From Loripinus fragilis (taxonomy: Eukaryota > Mollusca > Bivalvia > Lucinida > Lucinidae), in assembly GCA_964019695.1 (NCBI GenBank), contig OZ026530.1, positions 42,703,716 to 42,767,715 on the forward strand: a DNA stretch of 64,000 nt, read 5' to 3'. Numbering within the stretch: the stretch's first letter is position 1; the number at the start of each line of letters is the position of its first letter. Under the pieces are notes generated by a model. It saw only the letters and a program-made list of their open reading frames with translations, had not been told where the DNA came from and did not search any database. Made by a program: the position numbers and the translations under genes. Positions 1 through 10,532 of this stretch are shown in pieces.

Positions 1-1597
1 ACATGGCCAGAACAACATTTATTCTATTTCACACATCGATTACCAAGCCAGAACAACATTCCATCTATTAAAAAAATGTATTACCAAGCCAGAACAACAT
101 ACAATCTATTTCACACATATATTACCAAGCTAAAACAACATTCAATCTATTACACACATGTATTACGAAGCCACAACAACATTCAATCTATTTCACATAT
201 GTATTGCCATGCCAAACAACATTCCATACATTTTTCACATGTATTATCAAGCAAGAACAACATTCCATCTATTTAACAAATGTATTAACAAGCCAGAACA
301 ACATTAAATCTACATGTATTTAACACATGTATTACCAAGCCAGAACAACATTCTATCTATTTTACACATGTAAAACCAAGCCAGAATCACATTTAATCTA
401 TTTCACATGTGTATTACAAAGCCAGAACAACATTCAATCTATTTCACACATGTATTGCCAAGCCAGAACAACATTCGATCTATTCAACCCATATTTTACC
501 AAGCCAGAACAACATTCCATCTATTTAACACAGATATTACCAAGCTAGAACAACATACAATCTATTTCACACATGCATTACAGAGCCTAAACATATTCCA
601 TCCATTTGACACTTGTATTACCAAGCCAGAACAACATTCCATCTATTTTACCCATGTATTACCAAGCTAGAACAACATTCCATCTATTTTACCCATGTAT
701 TACCAAGCCAGAACAACTTTCCACCTATTTCACCCATGTATTACCAAGCCAGAACAACATTCAATCTATTTTACACATGTATTACCAACACGAACAACAT
801 TCCATCTATTTTACACATGTATTACCAAGCAAGAACAACATCGATCTATTTCACACATGTATTACCATGTCAGAGCATATTCCATCTATTTTACACATGT
901 ATTACCAAGCCAGAACATGATTTCATCTATTTAACCAATGTATTAACACGCCAGAACAACATTAAACTATTTTACACATGCATTACCAAGCCATAACAAC
1001 ATTCAATCTATTTCACACATGTATTACCAAGTCAGAACAACATTCCACCTATTTAACCAATGTATTACCAAGCCAGAAGAACATTCAATCTATTTCACAC
1101 GTGTATTACCAAGCCAGAACATATCCCATCTATTTCACACATGTATTACCAAGCCAGAACAACATTTAATCTATTTCACACATGTTTTACTAAGCCAACA
1201 CAATATTCAATCTATTTTACACATGTATTACCAAGCCAGAACAACATTCCAACTATTTAACACATGTATTAACACGCCAGAACAACATTCAATCTATTTT
1301 ACACATGTACTACCATGCCAGAACAACATTTAATCTATTTCACACATGTATTACTAAGCCAGAACAACATTCAATCTATTTCACACATGTATTACCAAGT
1401 CAGAACAACATTCAATCTATTTCACACATGTATTACCAAGCCAGAACAATATTCCATCTGTTTTACCCATGTATTACCAAGCCAGAACATGATTCAATCT
1501 ATTTTACACCTGTATTTCTAAGCCAAAACCAAATTCCATCTATTTCACAATTATATCAGCGTGCCAGAACAAAATTCAACCTATATAACAATTGCGT
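1..1597. repeat. 41-bp minisatellite array, about 39 copies
   Basis: A degenerate 41-bp unit (core CCAAGCCAGAACAACATTC, then a T-rich half ending CACACATGTATTA) is repeated head to tail from the window start to about 1597, so the array probably continues to the left. The unit length is not a multiple of three, so three units (123 bp) make a complete 41-residue cycle. The consensus has no stop codon in any plus-strand frame, so several overlapping ORFs of 60-127 codons appear in all three frames, all giving the same 41-residue repeat in different phases. I treat these as artefacts of repeat composition, not genes. Confidence 0.95.
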
Positions 1598-1601
1598 CGT
1601 G

Positions 1602-1825
1602 ACATGTGATTTTCAACAATGTGTCATTTTGACATTTGTAGACTCAGACTAGCCTGTACAGACTCCCTTTATGTTTAGAAACTCCAAATAGTGTTCAGTC
1701 AGTAGCTTAACAATCATAGAATACTCAAGCGACAAGCAAAGGCTCTGATCAGACTGCGCGTATGTGCAGGCTGATCTGAGGCTTTGCTGGTCGCACATAC
1801 CATATTGTTGGAAATCTCATGTACT
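1602..1825 (+). mobile_element. Short TIR element (family A), about 224 bp
   Basis: The ends are inverted copies: CATGTGATTTTCAACAATGTG on the left and CATATTGTTGGAAATCTCATG on the right. The inside holds the segment TCTGATCAGACTGCGCGTAT and its near-complement. Related copies lie at about 48652-48875 and in the following tandem units, and in the opposite orientation at 51485-51710. There is no coding capacity. It is a non-autonomous, MITE-like repeat; the superfamily is not determined. Confidence 0.75.
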
Positions 1826-1849
1826 GGTATTAGCGAGCCAGAACAACCA

Positions 1850-2275
1850 CACTGGTCAATGTAAACGCACTGGTGGTTGCTACAACGAGCTGGTTGTGGC
1901 CATTTTCCGCACTGGTGATGGCGTAAAAGGTAAACAAATCTATACCTGTTGACTTTATGGTTTATTTATAAGCTTTTATTAAATTTTGAATGTGTTTTAG
2001 GTAAACTGAAATACAAGGGTTCCCTTAATTTTGTGTCTGCGTATATTTGTTGAATTTACCTTTTGGTACTTGTATTTTAATCAAATTGGGAGACAAACTG
2101 GCATGTTAGTACAAAATTTAATGTGAAGTAGAATGAATGTTGTCACACCAGTCAATGTAAAAGCACATGTGGTTGCTACAACGAGCTGGTGATGGCAATT
2201 TTGCGCACTGGTGATGGCGTAAAAGGTAAAACAATCTATACCTGTTGACTTTATGGTTTATTTATAAGCTTGCAT
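1850..2275 (+). repeat. Direct duplication of a ~120-bp segment
   Basis: Sequence at about 1850-1975 (GGTTGCTACAACGAGCTGGT, then GCGCACTGGTGATGGCGTAA-like sequence and CTATACCTGTTGACTTTATG) is repeated at about 2148-2270. The second copy lies inside the left arm of the large inverted repeat described separately. No gene is seen. Confidence 0.8.
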
Positions 2276-4687
2276 TTATTTAAATTGTGATGACACCTGG
2301 CGCACAGACCATCGTTAACAATGCATTTTATGGCTCTGCCAAGCAATTGGTGATTTTATTCATGGTTTCTACTGCAAATCCAACACAGTTCTGGAGTTTT
2401 GCAGTGACATGTGCTTCTTTCTAGTGTAACTGCCTAAATAAAGGGAAATGTGCATGTGCTACGCACAGCTGTTATCATATTCCAATGAAATTACATCCAC
2501 AAAACGATAACCACTTTCTTGGTAAACAAGCAAATGTTTTATTGAGGAATTTTATTACAACGCACTGGGAGCATTTTTAAAGCATTGAAACAACGCACTG
2601 GTGGTTGCACAGAAGTGCTGTAGTTGCTGGTGCAGACTCACCACAGCATTCGCTGTTCACATAAACGTTACAAAAGTCGCCATTTCAACCAGCACATAAT
2701 AGTTCGATAAATATGCAGACTCCCAAGAGCCTTCGCTGCCAGCACAGAGATCTTGATAGTTATCGCATTGTCCAGTGACTTTGCCTGCGCAAATGTGCAG
2801 ACTCACCAGAGTATTTGCTGCTGGCATGAATAGAACACAAATCGCCATTTTCGGCAGCATAAGCGATGTTGTACAGTGACGAAGGCTAAGGTAAGCCTGT
2901 GAAAATGTGCAGAATCCCCAGAGCCTTCGCTGCTCGCAAAAATTGGCATTCATTTGTCATTTGAGCCACCACATGAGAAATTAGATCTGTGACGAAAGCT
3001 CAGACTAGACCAAGAAATTGTCCCTGTTTGCATGAATGTAGCCAAAAATAGCGAGTATGATCACAACTGCAGACAAACCCAAGGCACCAAGAGGAACAGC
3101 CACACAACAATCACGAGACACCAGGAAGACGAACTAAGCAAAGCAACCAGCTCTCTCTTTTCCTCATCAAGATGATGACAAAACAAGAATGGGCATAAAG
3201 TAACAAAATATATTACAATTGCAGAATCCTATAATGGGAGTAACAATCAACAACGAATCAACAACAACAGAACCTACGCCTTAGAACAGACAGCAGCCTA
3301 AGCCACTGGGATGCTAAAAAGCATTTTACTGGTACCAAATCTTCGCCCTAGATTCTGTTGTTGTTGAAGCACAAAAAAATGTAAAGCTCGCATGGAGGCT
3401 TCTTAACTATTGTAATGTATCAAAACGGACAAACAACCTCATCTAATTAAAAGTTTTGGGGTTAATCTGAAAAATAGGCAGAAAACTATCAAAGTGCGAG
3501 CAGGGCTAGCTCTGGAGCGTCTCTGGTGAGTCAGCACGTTTGAAGAATCATGCTTGAACCTTCATCAGTGTACAAAGACCACAAAATCTATGCCTATTGA
3601 CTGTATGATTTTTTCATAAGCTTGCATTTATTTTACTTTTGATGACACTGGGCGTAATAATCGTCAGTAGCATTGCAGTTTATGGCTCTGCCACGCAATT
3701 GGCTATTTAATCCATGGTTTGACCAACACTTGTGGAGTTTGAGAGTGACAGGTGCTTTTTTTCCAATGTGACTGCCTAACTTGAGGGAATTCTGCATGTC
3801 TAAGCACAGTTGCATGCATGTTATCATAGTCCCATGACATAACATCCAAAAACGATTACCACTCTCTATTTTTACTTTGCAGAGAAGGCTCTGGCGATCC
3901 GCGAGTCTGTACATTTGCACAGGCTCACCTGAGTCTTATTCACAGTACTGAAATATCATGTGCTGGCTCAAATGGCGATGTGAGTACCGTTTATAAGAAC
4001 AGTGAATGCTGTGGTGAGGCTGCACCAGCAACCATGGCACATCTAGGCAACCATCAGTGCGTTGTATCAATGCGTCAAAAATGCTCCCAGTGCGTTGATA
4101 TAATATTCTTCAATAAAAAAATAGCTAATTAACAAAGAAAAAAAACCAAAGTGGATGTCGTTTTTTTTATGTTATTACATGTAAAAATGATAACCCCTGT
4201 GCTTAGACATGCAGATTTCCCTCAATTTAGGCGGTTACACTAGAAAAAAAACAACTGTCACGGCAAAACTCCAGAACTGTGTTTGATTTGCAGTCCACGC
4301 CATGAATAAAATCACCAATTGCTTGGCCGGGACATAATCTGCAATGTTACCGATGGTCTGTGCGCCAGGTGTCATCACAAATAAAATAAATGCAAGCTTA
4401 TAAACAAATCATAAAGTCAACAGGTATAGATTGTTTTACCTTTTACGCCATCACCAGTGCGGAAAATTGCCATCACCAGCTCTTTGTAGCAACCACATGT
4501 GCTTTTACATTGACTGGTTTGACAACATTCATTCTACTTCACATTAAATTTTGTACTAACATGCCAGTTTGTCTCCCAATTTGATTAAAATACAAGTACC
4601 AAAAGGTTAATTCAACAAATATACGCAGACACAAAATTAAGGGAACCCTTGTATTTCAGTTTACCTAAAACACATTCAAAATTTAAT
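1978..4687. repeat. Large imperfect inverted repeat (arms ~760-800 bp)
   Basis: About 1978-2735 reappears reverse-complemented at about 3893-4687. Shared landmarks include TACAAGGGTTCCCTTAATTT, GGCATGTTAGTACAAAATTT, CTATACCTGTTGACTTTATG, AACGCACTGGGAGCATTTTT and TTGCTGGTGCAG. The spacer (about 2736-3892) contains a third, more diverged copy in plus orientation at about 3580-3880 and short repeats of AATGTGCAGACTCACCAGAG type. ORFs inside are short and not recognised. The structure is a foldback-type repeat or a long-TIR transposon that has lost its coding part. Confidence 0.85.
3318..3378 (-). repeat. Segment shared with 43288-43341
   Basis: The plus strand reads GCATTTTACTGGTACCAAAT and continues through the complement of CTGTTGTTGTTGAAG. 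The reverse complement matches 43288-43341 almost base for base over about 52 bp. At 43288 it lies directly after the LINE remnant. It is a dispersed repeat of unknown type. Confidence 0.75.
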
Positions 4688-4764
4688 ATTCGTTTTGACC
4701 TTCACAATCTGTAACCCATACGCAGCATATGCCAAGCATACTTTAGGTGACATCTCGTATCTCA

Positions 4765-5051
4765 GCATGCGCACATCCAGAAAGTTTTGTCAGAGGGGTC
4801 CAAACTTGATAACGCTATTTTTTAGTTGATGAGGGGATAGAGAATTCAAATACCACTATAAATGGGCCATCATCGGCCAGTCAGCGAAACGCCATTTAAA
4901 TGGCTTTGATTGTCCAATATTGATTGCTGGCTTTGTAGCTTTGTGATTTTCAGGGGGATCCGAACAAGTATTGCTAAAAAACCCTATATTCTTGTGATTT
5001 TTCAGAGAGGGTCCAGACCCCCGTCCCCACCCCTCTGGATTCCCCCATGCT
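4765..5051 (+). mobile_element. Dispersed TIR repeat (family B, GCGGATCCAGA ends)
   Basis: The ends are ATGCGCACATCCAGA and TCTGGATTCCCCCATG. Internal landmarks in order are AGTTGATGAGGGG, GGGCCATCATCGGCC, CAGCGAAACGCCATTT, a TTTGTAGCTTTGTG segment and a GGGTCCAGACCCCCGTCCCC segment. The same order is seen in whole or part at 7631-8105, 15111-15310, 16595-16770, 21300-21425 and 37778-38425. It is non-coding and non-autonomous. Confidence 0.75.
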
Positions 5052-5151
5052 CAGCTCTTGGAAGCTGCTACTATTCCTTTTGAAATGCAACACCAAGTTC
5101 CTGGAGAATTACAAGGATTCCCTTATTTTTGGTCCTGCGTATATCACACAT

Positions 5152-5919
5152 TCATGGCTTCTTCCCTAAATGAACAACCATATGCGTAATCAACTCCGAT
5201 TCCTGGTGAAAGCTTTCACCACATGTAAAACATTTAAATGTTTTTCTACCAGTATGAACAGCCGAATGTGTTTTCAAATAAGCTGCTCTAGTAAAGGTTT
5301 TACCGCAAACTTCACATTCATACGGATTTTCTCCTGTATGAACTACAAAATGTCTTTTTAGGTGTGCTGATGAAGGAAACCCTTTATCACAAATGCCACA
5401 TCTAAACTTATAGTCTCCCGTATGAACAAGCAAATGAGTTTTCAAACTTGATGCATGAGTAAAACCTTTACCACAAAAACCACATTTATGAGGTTGTGCT
5501 CCTGCGTGAACAAGCACATGTGCTTCCAAACTAGATGCCAAAAGATAGCTTTTATCGCAGAAAACACACTTGTGGGGTTTTGTTCCTGCGTGGACATGTA
5601 AATGTGCTTCCAAGCTGGATGCCTTTGAAAAACACTTATCACAAACGTGGCATTTAAATTGAGTTTCCTTTCCATGGACAACCATATGAGTTTCCAAGTT
5701 AGAAAGCTGAGCAAAACTCTTACCACAGATTCCGCAGGTATGAGGTTTGATTCCTGTATGAACAGCTGAATGAGTTTTTACATAAGATGCCCGAGAAAAT
5801 ACTTTACCACAAGTCTGGCATTTAAATGGTTTCTCTCTAGCGTGAACAACATTATGGTGCTTCAATAAAGATGGATGAGCGAAACATTCACCGCAGGTAT
5901 CACATTTGTATGGGTTCAT
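5152..5919 (-). CDS. C2H2 zinc-finger protein, 9 fingers (255 aa)
   Basis: The ORF is made almost entirely of nine tandem classical C2H2 zinc fingers (C-X2-C-X12-H-X3-H) at 28-residue spacing, starting at residue 4. All nine keep both cysteines and both histidines. Linkers are mostly TGEKP-like (HTGIKPH, HTGENPY, HTGRKTF). Fingers 2 and 8 are close relatives (both end KTHSAVHTG), as are fingers 4-6 (ASSLEAH/ASSLKTH helices), which suggests expansion by internal duplication. The family normally binds DNA or RNA in the nucleus; targets are not predictable here. There is no KRAB, BTB, SCAN or ZAD domain. The ATG sits four codons before the first cysteine, so the ORF may be the last exon of a longer gene or a complete single-exon gene. 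A hairpin-bearing repeat lies about 100 bp upstream of the start. No acceptor AG is obvious just before the ATG. Confidence 0.85.
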   Translation of the reverse strand: MNPYKCDTCGECFAHPSLLKHHNVVHAREKPFKCQTCGKVFSRASYVKTHSAVHTGIKPHTCGICGKSFAQLSNLETHMVVHGKETQFKCHVCDKCFSKASSLEAHLHVHAGTKPHKCVFCDKSYLLASSLEAHVLVHAGAQPHKCGFCGKGFTHASSLKTHLLVHTGDYKFRCGICDKGFPSSAHLKRHFVVHTGENPYECEVCGKTFTRAAYLKTHSAVHTGRKTFKCFTCGESFHQESELITHMVVHLGKKP

Positions 5920-5959
5920 TTTTATAGAGACAATAGTATCATAGGTTTAGATAAACACA

Positions 5960-6140
5960 ATTTTCAGCGTAAAATTGTAAATATTTTCTTACCACTCAAT
6001 TTTAACATACGTTTTGGGAGCTCAAAAGAACCGTCTCATTGAGACGGTTCTTTTGAGTACCAACAACATATCTTTTGGTTGAGAAATAAGAAAATTAAAT
6101 TTTCGTTACACACTCTTAACTAAAGTCCTGGACAGTAGTA
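5960..6140 (-). repeat. Hairpin-bearing repeat upstream of zinc-finger gene 1
   Basis: It contains a perfect hairpin with 18-bp arms and a 1-nt loop (6021-6038 / 6040-6057; arm CTCAAAAGAACCGTCTCA). The block GGTAAGAAAATATTTACAAT on the minus strand, the hairpin, AACAACATATCTTTTGGTTG and CACACTCTTAACT are all found again at 50470-50800. The minus-strand GGTAAGAAA would fit a 5' splice site, but its presence in the other copy makes repeat origin likelier. It would lie in the 5' region of the minus-strand zinc-finger gene. Confidence 0.75.
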
Positions 6141-6164
6141 TGTTTAAGTTTGATAGACCTCACA

Positions 6165-6575
6165 CGCAATAGCTATATCACTTCTCTTGTGTAAAAAGTC
6201 CTCTGTAATTTGGAATGCTACTTCCCATTAAGATTTTACCATATGTAGCACATTTGTAAGCTTACAGTTATAGGTGAAGCATCAAGATAGCAGTTACAAA
6301 ATTTATCACTTGCCCATCAAGCCATCTATTACATATACAGATGGTCTTCTACGCGTGGTTTATCACTAGTTGCAATAGTTATTTCACTTCCCTTGAGTAA
6401 ATAGTTTTCTGTAATTTGAAATGCTACTTTCCATTAAGATTTTACCATATGTAGCACATTTGTAAGCTTACAGTTATAGGTGAAGCATCAAGTTAGCAGT
6501 TACAAAATTCATCACTTGCCCATCAAGCCACCTATTTTATATACAAATGTTCATCTACACGTGGTTTATCGCTGA
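6165..6575. repeat. Tandem duplication, 206-bp period, two copies
   Basis: The segment containing CTGTAATTTGGAATGCTACT, ACCATATGTAGCACATTTGT, GTTATAGGTGAAGCATCAAG and CACTTGCCCATCAAGCCA occurs at about 6165-6370 and again at about 6371-6575 with few differences. It lies upstream of the minus-strand zinc-finger ORF. No function can be assigned. Confidence 0.9.
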
Positions 6576-7070
6576 AATATATATGCCACACCGAAACGTG
6601 TATTCAATGTAAAATCAATAATACTCTTTACATTCACTTAAACAGCTAATTTACATTTCCAATAAATATTTCTCACAGAGTATGTGTAGCAGACTACCAC
6701 CAGAGGACAAGATACTGGTATTCCGTTAGAAATTTAACTTCAGTAACACATTTATCAATAATGTAGGTCGATGCCCGTCTTTTGAAAATTCAATCTTGTT
6801 CCTGACTCAGTTGCAGATGACCTGGTGATATAGGCGTATTGTTGTCAATGGATTCGTTTTAAACGACAAGCTGTTTTACCATTCCACTCTTAAGCTTGAT
6901 TCATATAAGAACGGCTTCATGGTGGTTACGTACCTCAAAGACGGCAGTTTGGTTCTGAAAAAGAAATACAAAGTATAATAGCATTGAATGTGTTATTTCA
7001 AACTAGTTTATTCATTTTATAATCTTCTTAATATTTATCTGTGTCGGTTAATAGCTATACATAGCTTATG
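6576..7070. other. No feature recognised
   Basis: AT-rich sequence without a supported ORF or an obvious repeat. The short motif TAGCTATACATAGCT at about 7051 recurs near 27826. Confidence 0.6.
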
Positions 7071-7443
7071 TTAAAGCTGCATAGTCTGTAACTTTTGATC
7101 TTCTAATTTTAAAAATAATGTTTTTATTTTTCAAGAACACAGTAAAAATACTCAGGTCAGGTAAACATTTTACCATTTTCGTAAATCTTGACAAGTTTTC
7201 ACTATCAAAACAACTGCATTTATGCTAAAATTCAACGGTTTAGAATTATTGGAGGGACGCAAATAATTACCAACAAGAGAAATAAACACCTATTTGATAA
7301 GATAATTCACTTTTCCATGCAATTTTCAGCTGTACTGAACATTTTTATCGTGAAAACATAGCTTAATTCTACTTTAACAAATGATTTAAAAGAAAATAAA
7401 AATTTTCGAAAAATGTTCATAGTTACAGAGTATGCAGCTTTAA
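7071..7443. mobile_element. TTAA-flanked TIR element, 373 bp with flanks
   Basis: TTAA (7071-7074) is followed by AGCTGCATAGTCTGTAACT. The right end is its inverted copy, AGTTACAGAGTATGCAGCT (7421-7439), followed by TTAA (7440-7443). The TIRs are about 19 bp with one mismatch. TTAA target duplications are typical of piggyBac, although its usual CCC terminal start is absent, so the assignment is tentative; TTAA could be part of the TIR. AT-rich interior, no ORF. Confidence 0.75.
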
Positions 7444-7593
7444 TTTGTTAGACTTTCCGACAATAAAAACAATTGTAATCTGTATTCTGTTCACTAGGAC
7501 TTAAAGCCTCCGAAAGTTTTCGCAAAAATCTTTTTTGTCGCCAAAAGTGATTCGATTGGCACTTCAGGTTAGAACGCCGGAGGTTGACCTTTA

Positions 7594-7594
<1 letters not shown>

Positions 7595-7630
<36 letters not shown>
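7595..7630. repeat. Poly(A) run, 36 bp
   Basis: An uninterrupted run of 36 A directly before a family-B repeat fragment. No retroelement body is recognisable upstream, so its origin is unclear. Confidence 0.9.
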
Positions 7631-7631
<1 letters not shown>

Positions 7632-8105
7632 AATTTATAGGATTACTGGTTGGAAAAGTACAAAGCTACCGATGTCGGGTCATCATCGGACCGCTAGCGA
7701 GGCGCCATTTATATGACGTTTCGTAGTGTTTCCCACAGCCTGAAAAAAAGGGCAGGGTGCTGGCCAAAAAGGGCACTTTCGATGCGTGAAATTCACCCAA
7801 AAGGGCACTTTTGTTAGAACAGACTTTTCAACTGTGAGTTAGATAAAGGGTTTTATGTCTCTTAAAGTGTTCGAATACCTTCCAATAGAGCAAAGGGTGC
7901 ATTGGGATAACAAAAAAGTTATTTTATTCAGTAAAAATTAAAGTATGACTATTTTTTATATTAAAATGAAATAAGGGCAGGAGGGGGAACTTTAGGGCAG
8001 GAGGGGGAGCTTTAGGGCAGCAGGGTGCTCCCCCCGCTATTCCTCTTTATGGGAAACACTATTTCGCTGGCGGGCCGATGGTGGCCCGTTTTGGTTACTG
8101 GGTAT
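7631..8105 (-). mobile_element. Family-B repeat fragment, split by a nested element
   Basis: The left part is 7631-7723 (AAAGCTACCGATGTCGGGTC, GCGAGGCGCCATTTATATGA). The right part is 8062-8105 (TTTCGCTGGCGGGCCGATGG). The two halves join to give CGTTTCGCTGGCGGGCC, which is intact at 16716-16733. The reverse complement of the left part is at 15150-15235. Confidence 0.75.
7724..8061. mobile_element. hAT-like non-autonomous element, 338 bp, 5-bp TSD
   Basis: TIRs are TAGTGTTTCCC and GGGAAACACTA. The flanking direct repeat is TTTCG (7719-7723 and 8062-8066). The uninterrupted target CGTTTCGCTGGCGGGCC exists at 16716-16733, which confirms the junctions. Inside are AAAAGGGCACTTTTG-type segments and GGGCAGGAGGGGGA repeats. 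The termini and the 5-bp duplication fit the hAT5 subgroup of hAT elements (established knowledge); no transposase is encoded. Confidence 0.85.
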
Positions 8106-9138
8106 ATGTTTTCTTAGGAACATTGGTAAAGATCCCCTTCTCCCCTTTTGAAAAATAAAATACATAAAATTTAACGTAAACATTTTGGACAAGGACTACC
8201 CCATCCTCCTCCCCCCGGAAACTTTCTGTCTCCGTGCAAGTTTATTGCAGTGAAAACGGTAAAATAATGCGTCAAGCTCGTCATTGGAAATAGTGATTAA
8301 GCCAACAATGTCAAAACATTAATGCAATTGTGCTTTTGAAGGTAATTTCTTAAGAATTTCTAAAGTGATTCGAAACTGGGAAAATGACCCGCAACTAGGA
8401 AAATTGGCAGCCTAGGCCTACTTCAAAGCCGTGGTATGACACATAGAAGAGTCCGAATGATACAAATGGAGGTTCATTATTTAAGGGAATGATTGTGCTT
8501 TGTAATAGTAAAACCGAAATCTTATTTACTCGGAGCTATACTTCCACAAAACGCTTTGAGGCGCGACTGTAACGGTAAATGCACTGAATGAATCGAGGGT
8601 CATTACTTAGAGATCGTGGTAGAAGTATACTATTTAGAATACGCCTTGAAGACAATGAAGTAAAAGTGATTCGGAACTAGGCAACTAAGTGTAGAAAATT
8701 AAATGGATAACATCTAACCAATGGCAATGCCAATTTTAAAACCAGACGAAATAAATGGTGTTCGAATAAATGGACAGAGATAATAAAACTATCTACCTGT
8801 GCAAATAAACCACGCGTCCTCCGTATTTACGAGAAGTAGCCAATTTGTGCACCAGAACAACACAAACCCGGTGGAAAAAGTGGAAAATACAACAAAAATA
8901 GCGAGAGACAACTCTGGTAAATTTTAAATAAGCTATGTATGTAACTGCATTTAATGTGTGCAGGCCCGATCACTCGTTCAAGCTCGGGCCCAGTTTAAAC
9001 GGACTGGTCACTGGCGGAAATAAAAAGTAATGTGGTCGTGGCTTCATTTAATCACTATTTATCACTACAGCCTACAAAATTTATTCTGACAAATACATTC
9101 CAGGTATGCGAAGTATATGTCTGACAAATTTCGGCTAA
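8106..9138. other. No feature recognised
   Basis: About 1 kb of mixed-composition sequence. No ORF of note, no tandem repeat and no copy elsewhere in the window was seen. Confidence 0.6.
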
Positions 9139-9350
9139 AAGTGAGGCCCCCAGGGGGGGGGGGGGGTCTGTGCTCCCTTGAGCCCTGAAGATAAAGCATT
9201 GATCTCCCCAAATCCCTAAAAGAAAATGCCTCAGCTCCCTGAAAGTATCTTTCCTTTCCTCCCCAAATCCTTAAAATTAGTTCAGCTTCTCCCCAAATCC
9301 CCAAAAATATAAGCCAATTCTCCCTAAAATCTATTTTTCTTACCATAGGA
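9139..9350. repeat. G-tract and degenerate CCCCAAATCC repeats
   Basis: A G run at about 9152-9166 is followed by several degenerate copies of a CTCCCCAAATCCCTAAAA-like unit. A minus-strand reading frame of 99 codons across it is a product of this composition. Confidence 0.7.
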
Positions 9351-10084
9351 TGGATTAAATTCACATACTTAAAAACTAAGAAGTAATATGCGAGCGAATG
9401 ACTTAATACTCACTTAAGGTGGTACCGGACTCATCAGCATATGTCCAAAAAAATGCCATTTTTTGATATGTTTAAAAAAAGCTCAAAACTCATCTATATT
9501 GACGAAAATAGCAGGATCTTACCGTGCTTTTTAAAAAGTTATTAAACTTTAAAAATCGTAAAATATGAGTTTTTCAAAATATCAATTTTTCATATTTTAA
9601 AAAAAATGAAAGTGAGAAATGCCATATTTTTCCTGGGAGTAGGCTACCTGCTATTGGCTAATAAAAGAACATAAAAACACAGCGGAAAAAAAGGCACGTA
9701 GCTTATTTTTTTTAGCTAAAATCTATTTTGTAAAAAACATTAAGGCCAAAAAATCGTTTAAATCTAGCATAAAAATGTCACACAATGTAACTACAGAAGC
9801 AAAAAAACTTATTATTTTGAAGCAAATTTTGCAAAGAAACTTATTATAAATTAAAAAGCATATGTCATCGTGCCCGTTTTTCTTTTTTGTGCTACTTTCC
9901 TTTTTTTCCCTCTGAAATAAAAACAGGCAAGGCGTGCCATACCTGCTTCATTGTTTAATTAAGGTCCGTGCGCGTAGACACAGTATTTTTTTCAGTTGAT
10001 GTTGTTAATTTAGGTCCGTGTGCAAAAAGCCTATTATTTGTCTATTCCTCATTTGGCACGTTCTATGACCCCTTAAGACCCTCA
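9351..10084. other. AT-rich, no gene seen
   Basis: A/T-homopolymer-rich sequence. Two copies of AGGTCCGTG(C/T)GC lie at about 9962 and 10013. No coding or RNA feature is supported. Confidence 0.6.
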
Positions 10085-10088
10085 TAAG

Positions 10089-10143
10089 TGCGTGCGTGCG
10101 TGCGCGCGCGCTTGTGTGTGTGCCAAAATGAGGGTGAGTGTAT

Positions 10144-10188
<45 letters not shown>
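10089..10188. repeat. (GT/GC)n and (GA)n microsatellites
   Basis: About 10089-10121 is GTGC/GC/GT dinucleotide repeat. About 10145-10188 is an almost pure AG run. A short unique segment separates them. Confidence 0.95.
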
Positions 10189-10190
<2 letters not shown>

Positions 10191-10449
10191 AACTTATCAA
10201 CAAGAACAGTATCATACAATATTATTTCACAGACCATAATGGGATGCCACTATAATATTGGGTTCTTGCCAAGGCTGTGACTATGGAACAGCAAGCGAAT
10301 GGGACTGAAATACTTGCACAATGCATACAGCAAGCGAGACTGAAATGCATTTTGATATCACATGTATTCAGATAATCCCTAAAACACACGAAAAAGAAAC
10401 AAAGCACTAAAACAAACCACATATAAAATTAAGAAAAAAAATGATGTTA

Positions 10450-10532
10450 ACTTCGGGTTTCGAAACCATTTTCTCTTCGTTTCTTTCCAAATTAACATGT
10501 GGGTGCGCCTTGACGACTGAGCCACGCAGCCA
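10450..10532 (-). mobile_element. Degenerate tRNA-derived sequence (SINE head)
   Basis: On the minus strand, GGCTGCGTGGCTCAGTCGTC has an A-box-like TGGCTCAGTCG, and 50-60 nt further GGTTTCGAAACCC resembles a B box. Spacing fits a tRNA-like internal promoter, but the stems do not pair well enough to call a tRNA gene. A degraded tRNA-derived SINE head is the best reading. Confidence 0.5.

Noticed and set aside
76..1652. Many ORFs of 60-127 codons in the first 1.6 kb
   Set aside because: All are different phases of the same 41-bp minisatellite; openness follows from the unit, not from a gene.
5442..5726. 94-codon minus ORF in another frame of zinc-finger gene 1
   Set aside because: Shadow of the zinc-finger ORF; no independent signature.
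10450..10532. tRNA gene on the minus strand
   Set aside because: Box-like elements are present but stems pair poorly; treated as a degraded SINE head.
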